NCBI GenBank assembly: GCA_963780635.1
Contig: CAWACW010000011.1
Coordinates: 620,001-684,000 of the forward strand
DNA length: 64,000 nucleotides
Origin: DATEPR01 sp963780635
Lineage (GTDB): Bacteria > Actinomycetota > Actinomycetes > Mycobacteriales > Pseudonocardiaceae
Reading direction: 5' to 3'
Position 1 is the first letter of the stretch. Each line of letters begins with the position of its first letter. The notes beneath the pieces are model-generated. The model did no database searches, was not told where the DNA came from, and worked only from the letters and a program-made list of their open reading frames with translations. Below are positions 60,649 to 64,000 of the stretch, in pieces. The position numbers and the translations under genes are program-made.

Positions 60649-63009
60649 CTAGCCGGCGGCGGTCTTCGGCCGCGGTAGCCGGAACAGGGCCGCATCCTCG
60701 CGTGGCAGTTCGGTCGGTGACTCCAGCCCTGCGGCGCACGCGATCGCCCGGTCCCACTCCGGATCCGAGTAGTAGTCGCTGTGCCGCAGCACCCCGGCCG
60801 CCCAGCGCCGACCCGGGAACGGCCCGCGCCCCGGGTCCGGCAGCCAGTGGTCACCACCCAGCGCGAGCGCGCCGGTCGGGCCTGCCACCGCGGGCGACAG
60901 CGCACCGGACGTGCCGTCCGGCCTGAAGCCGACACCGATCAGCTGCCCGTCGAACACCTGTCGCCGCCACGTCGTCACGCCACCGCCTGCCGGGTCCGAG
61001 CCGCGCGCCATCGTGCGCCACCGCCCGTCCAGCTCACCGAACAGCTCCAGGAGCCCACTGTGCGGCACCACACCGGGGAACGCCCTCGGATACGCCCACT
61101 GCAGCGGTGATCCCGCGACCACCACGCCCAGCCGCCCCACCTGGTCGGGCGACAGCTGTCCGAGCAGCCGGGCCGCGGCCGCGACCGCGATCATCGACCC
61201 CTGGTCGTGCCCGGTCAGCACCACACGGGTGTTCGGCTCGGCCAGGTACTCGGCTGCCCGAGTCGCGATCTCGGGCACGACCTTGAGCGCGTAGCAGGGC
61301 GGCACCACCGGGTGCGACTCGCGCGGCCAGAAGCACGCCAGGTCGGACAGACCGCCGACGTGCCGGGCCGAGTCGGGGCGCCGGGCCGCCGCGTAGACCT
61401 CGCGCAGCAGCCACGCGGCCAGCAGCGCCAGCACGGCCAACCCGGCACCGGCCAGCGGCTCGGTCCATGCGGGCGGCAGCGCACCCGCCCGCCACGGTCC
61501 GGCCGACACGACCGCCCCGACGGCGAGCACGCCCGCCATCGCGAGCAGTACGTGGTGCGCGTGGCCGCGTTCCCAGGCCGCCGCCCGCCACGCGGGTGCC
61601 GCGCGGCGCGCGTCGGCGGGCCGGTCAGCGTGCAGCAGCCCGATCTCTTCCGGCACGCTGGCCCCGAACAGCAGCCTGCGCACGCCGATGACCAGCAGTA
61701 CGACCACGAGCCCCGCGACCGCCAGTGCCCCGGCCACGCCCCAGACCAGCGTCAGGAACGCGTACCCGTGCGGTAGCGCGAGTGGCCGCCCACCCAGCGC
61801 CTGCCGGACGGTCACCGCCACGCCCGCACCGAAGCCGCCACCGAGCAGCGCGGCCAGCGACAGGAACGGAGCCGCCAGCCAGCCGCCTGCCCACGGCCGC
61901 AGTTCGGTGGGCAGCGCCGCCCACGTCGGGCGGGCCAGCAGCGCGGCGGGCACCAGGAGTAGCCCGAGCAGCACGCACGCACCGCCCAGCGCGACGGCGA
62001 TCACGGTCAGCGTCGGATCGGTCCCGACGAGCGGACCGTTCATCCCGGGCCGCACCACGGGCACCGAGCAGACCGTCAGCGCCGCCAGCAGCAGCACCAG
62101 CCGACGCGGCACGGGCGACAGCGCGGCGAGCAGCCACCTGCCGGGTGAACCGGGTCGCGCGCCGGTCGGGTCGCCCAGCACGGGCGTGAGCAGCAGGCTG
62201 CCGACCAGCAGCACGACGGCGACCAGCCAGCTCACCAGCACCGGTACTCCACCCGCCGGGCCGCCGGGGCCGCCCAGTGCCAGCACCGTGATCGTGGCCA
62301 GCGCGGCCGTCAGGTGGAGGGTGCGCAGCGCGGGTGCGTCCGGATCGGCCACCCGGTGCACCCCGGGCAGCCGGGACAGCGTGCCGGACGCGGGTGCCGG
62401 TTCGGTCGCGTCGGCGGTCCAGCTCACCCGGGACATGCCCCACAGCACGAGCACGACGACCAGCGGCGGCAGGATCCCGATCACCGGGCGGATCCCGGCG
62501 GTGTCGCGCAGCCAGTCCGGCACCATGCCGGGCAGACACGGGTTGCCGGGCGCGAGGCACTGGGTGGCCAGCAGATCCAGCGAGATACCGGCCAACTGCG
62601 CCACCAGCAGCACGGTCAGCAGCGCGGCGGCGAGCCGCAGCAGCGCCCGGCAGCACACGGCGAGCCCCGTGGCCCACCGATTGCCCTCGGGCACCGGCGG
62701 CAGCATCCAGGACGACATGTTCGCCAGGGAGAACGGGAACAGCAGTGCCCACACGGCTTTCGTCCAGCCGCCGGACGTGAGGCCGCCCCACACGTAGCCC
62801 TCCAGCGTGCGCGGCAGCGGCCTGCCGTCGGCGCGCAGCACAGGGCCGGGTGCCGGCCGGCGTAGCCGGTCGGCGGGCCGCACGATCCGGCCGGCACCGT
62901 CGCCAGCCACATCCACGGCCGCGACCGCGTCGACGAGACTTTCCGGTGTGGTGCCGAGGATTCCGTGCACGCGGAATTCGATCACCCGCGTATCCGGCCC
63001 GGGTATCAC
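60649..63009 (-). CDS. Polytopic membrane protein with split alpha/beta-hydrolase domain
   Basis: A 786-residue protein. The N-terminus (VIEFRVHGILGTTPESLVD) looks like the first beta strand and oxyanion loop of a lipase-type hydrolase. Residues about 90-570 contain roughly ten membrane helices. The catalytic half follows at about 590-760 with RVVLTGHDQGSMIAVAAA. Most relatives have GHSQGS; here the nucleophile-elbow position is Asp, as in haloalkane dehalogenases and epoxide hydrolases. The GTG at 63009 follows AGGAGG. Function unknown; a membrane-bound lipid- or ester-processing role is a guess. It is convergent with the MutL-like gene and divergent from ahcY. Confidence 0.75.
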   Translation of the reverse strand: MIPGPDTRVIEFRVHGILGTTPESLVDAVAAVDVAGDGAGRIVRPADRLRRPAPGPVLRADGRPLPRTLEGYVWGGLTSGGWTKAVWALLFPFSLANMSSWMLPPVPEGNRWATGLAVCCRALLRLAAALLTVLLVAQLAGISLDLLATQCLAPGNPCLPGMVPDWLRDTAGIRPVIGILPPLVVVLVLWGMSRVSWTADATEPAPASGTLSRLPGVHRVADPDAPALRTLHLTAALATITVLALGGPGGPAGGVPVLVSWLVAVVLLVGSLLLTPVLGDPTGARPGSPGRWLLAALSPVPRRLVLLLAALTVCSVPVVRPGMNGPLVGTDPTLTVIAVALGGACVLLGLLLVPAALLARPTWAALPTELRPWAGGWLAAPFLSLAALLGGGFGAGVAVTVRQALGGRPLALPHGYAFLTLVWGVAGALAVAGLVVVLLVIGVRRLLFGASVPEEIGLLHADRPADARRAAPAWRAAAWERGHAHHVLLAMAGVLAVGAVVSAGPWRAGALPPAWTEPLAGAGLAVLALLAAWLLREVYAAARRPDSARHVGGLSDLACFWPRESHPVVPPCYALKVVPEIATRAAEYLAEPNTRVVLTGHDQGSMIAVAAAARLLGQLSPDQVGRLGVVVAGSPLQWAYPRAFPGVVPHSGLLELFGELDGRWRTMARGSDPAGGGVTTWRRQVFDGQLIGVGFRPDGTSGALSPAVAGPTGALALGGDHWLPDPGRGPFPGRRWAAGVLRHSDYYSDPEWDRAIACAAGLESPTELPREDAALFRLPRPKTAAG

Positions 63010-63148
63010 GACACCGCCTCCTGTCTGACCGATCGCGCCGAGTGACGGGCGGTTACTCACCATCGTGCTCGACCCCGGCACACCAGGGAATGGCTGGCAG
63101 GGTGCCCGGTACTGTTGCTCATACTCCGAAAACTTCAGGAAGGGCGTC

Positions 63149-64000
63149 ATGACCACGGTGGACTCGGACCGACTCCAGACCCGCAACGGCATTGATTTCG
63201 CCGTTGCCGATCTTTCCCTGGCCGAGTTCGGCCGGAAGGAAATTCGACTCGCCGAACACGAGATGCCCGGCCTGATGGCATTGCGGCGCGAATACTCCGA
63301 GGTGTATCCACTCCGTGGCGCCCGGATCTCCGGTTCGCTGCACATGACGGTGCAGACGGCCGTGCTGATCGAGACGCTGGTTGCGCTCGGCGCCGAGGTG
63401 CGATGGGCCTCGTGCAACATCTTCTCCACGCAGGATCATGCTGCTGCTGCCATCGTCGTGGGGCCACACGGCACGCCGGAGGAGCCCAAGGGAGTGCCGG
63501 TGTTCGCCTGGAAGGGTGAGTCGCTCTGCGGAGTACTGGTGGGCGACCGAGCAGATGCTCACCTGGCCCGACGGCGGCCCGAACATGATCCTGGACGACG
63601 GCGGCGACGCGACCATGCTGGTGCACAAGGGCGGCGCCTACGAGGCCGCCGGCGTGGTCCCGCCCGCCGACGAGGACGACTCCGAGGAGTGAAAGGTCTT
63701 CCTGGGCCTGCTGCGCGCCTCGCTGGCCGCCGACGCCGACAAGTGGACCAAGATCGGCGAGGGCATCCGCGGCGTCACCGAGGAGACCACCACCGGCGTG
63801 CACCGGCTCTACCAGCTCGCCGCCGCGGGCGAGCTGCTGTTCCCGGCGATCAACGTCAACGACTCGGTGACGAAGTCGAAGTTCGACAACCGCTACGGCA
63901 TCCGGCACTCGCTGATCGACGGCATCAACCGTGGCACGGACGTACTGATCGGCGGCAAGACCGCGGTGATCTGCGGTTACGGTGACGTCGGCAAGGGCGC
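63149..64000 (+). CDS. ahcY: Adenosylhomocysteinase, interrupted frame, 3' end outside window
   Basis: AhcY hydrolyses S-adenosylhomocysteine to adenosine and homocysteine and keeps methylation running. The N-terminal substrate domain is clear: MPGLMALRREYSEVYPLRGA, TVQTAVLIETLVALGAEVRW, CNIFSTQDHAAAAI and PVFAWKGESL. At about 63525-63532 one extra base shifts the frame; the enzyme resumes with EYWWATEQMLTWPDGGPNMI and DDGGDATMLVHKGGAYE. An in-frame TGA at 63690-63692 replaces what is normally TGG (SEEWKVFL). Beyond it the frame is open to the window end, with AVICGYGDVGKG of the NAD domain. Two independent lesions mean a pseudogene or poor sequence. The ATG at 63149 follows AGGAAGG. Confidence 0.9.

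Noticed and set aside
63010..63148. Possible SAH riboswitch before ahcY
   Set aside because: I looked for paired stems and conserved loops in this 139-base leader and saw none that convinced me.

Overview
The window is high-GC DNA densely packed with genes, many starting at GTG, and many adjacent genes overlap by four bases (GTGA/ATGA). The gene set (biotin-dependent acyl-CoA carboxylase with an epsilon subunit, F420 genes, WhiB2, LytR-CpsA-Psr proteins, WbbL-type rhamnosyltransferase) points to an actinobacterium. My best guess is the Pseudonocardiaceae, but that family placement is inference. From family knowledge, the backbone follows the order of the Mycobacterium tuberculosis block from accA3 (Rv3285) to sahH (Rv3248c): accA3, maf, accE5/accD5, birA, PH-domain protein, gtrA, purK/purE, fadE25, TIGR03089, LCP, rmlD, wbbL, fbiB/fbiA, whiB2, DUF3499, pmmA, SIS protein, manA, ahcY.

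Layout. 1-7261: accA3, maf, a DHA2 efflux pump under a PadR regulator with a perfect 18-bp palindrome at its promoter, accE and accD5. 7427-9750: birA, a PH-domain membrane protein and HMG-CoA lyase. 9841-13316: an accessory operon encoding a YbaB-like protein, a small WXG100-like protein, a long repeat-bearing polymorphic toxin with a C-terminal TNT (NAD+ glycohydrolase) domain, and a candidate immunity protein. 13328-16886: hisN-type phosphatase, a two-component system, and gtrA with its 3' end triplicated. 17049-22106: a Cys-rich exported protein, a repeat-filled gap, a giant one-piece ECF sigma factor with zinc finger, membrane anchor and extracellular domain, and a degenerate GGDEF-like protein. 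22157-26792: purK/purE, acyl-CoA dehydrogenase, a RelE-like toxin-antitoxin pair and small genes. 26812-41615: two LCP ligases, rmlD, an amidase, five glycosyltransferase genes (one fused to WbbL), a low-complexity protein and a nucleotidyltransferase; together this looks like a cell-envelope glycan locus. 41636-47464: a DNA glycosylase, a 1.1-kb gap full of short repeats, NUDIX-fbiB-fbiA, and a site-2 protease. 47702-58516: whiB2, a large membrane glycosyltransferase, and mannose/sugar-nucleotide genes (pmmA, SIS, manA, rmlB-like). 58585-64000: vapBC, a MutL-like ATPase, a membrane alpha/beta hydrolase and the 5' part of ahcY.

How the genes fit together. The carboxylase subunits plus birA feed malonyl/methylmalonyl-CoA synthesis. 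manA, pmmA, rmlB/rmlD and the nucleotidyltransferase supply activated sugars to the glycosyltransferases, and the LCP proteins attach the products to the wall. fbiA/fbiB make F420.

Several conserved genes (purK, the SIS protein, ahcY, probably an antitoxin and the low-complexity protein) have broken reading frames. Since several are housekeeping genes next to intact partners, sequence error is at least as likely as real decay. No tRNA, rRNA, CRISPR array or insertion sequence was recognised.
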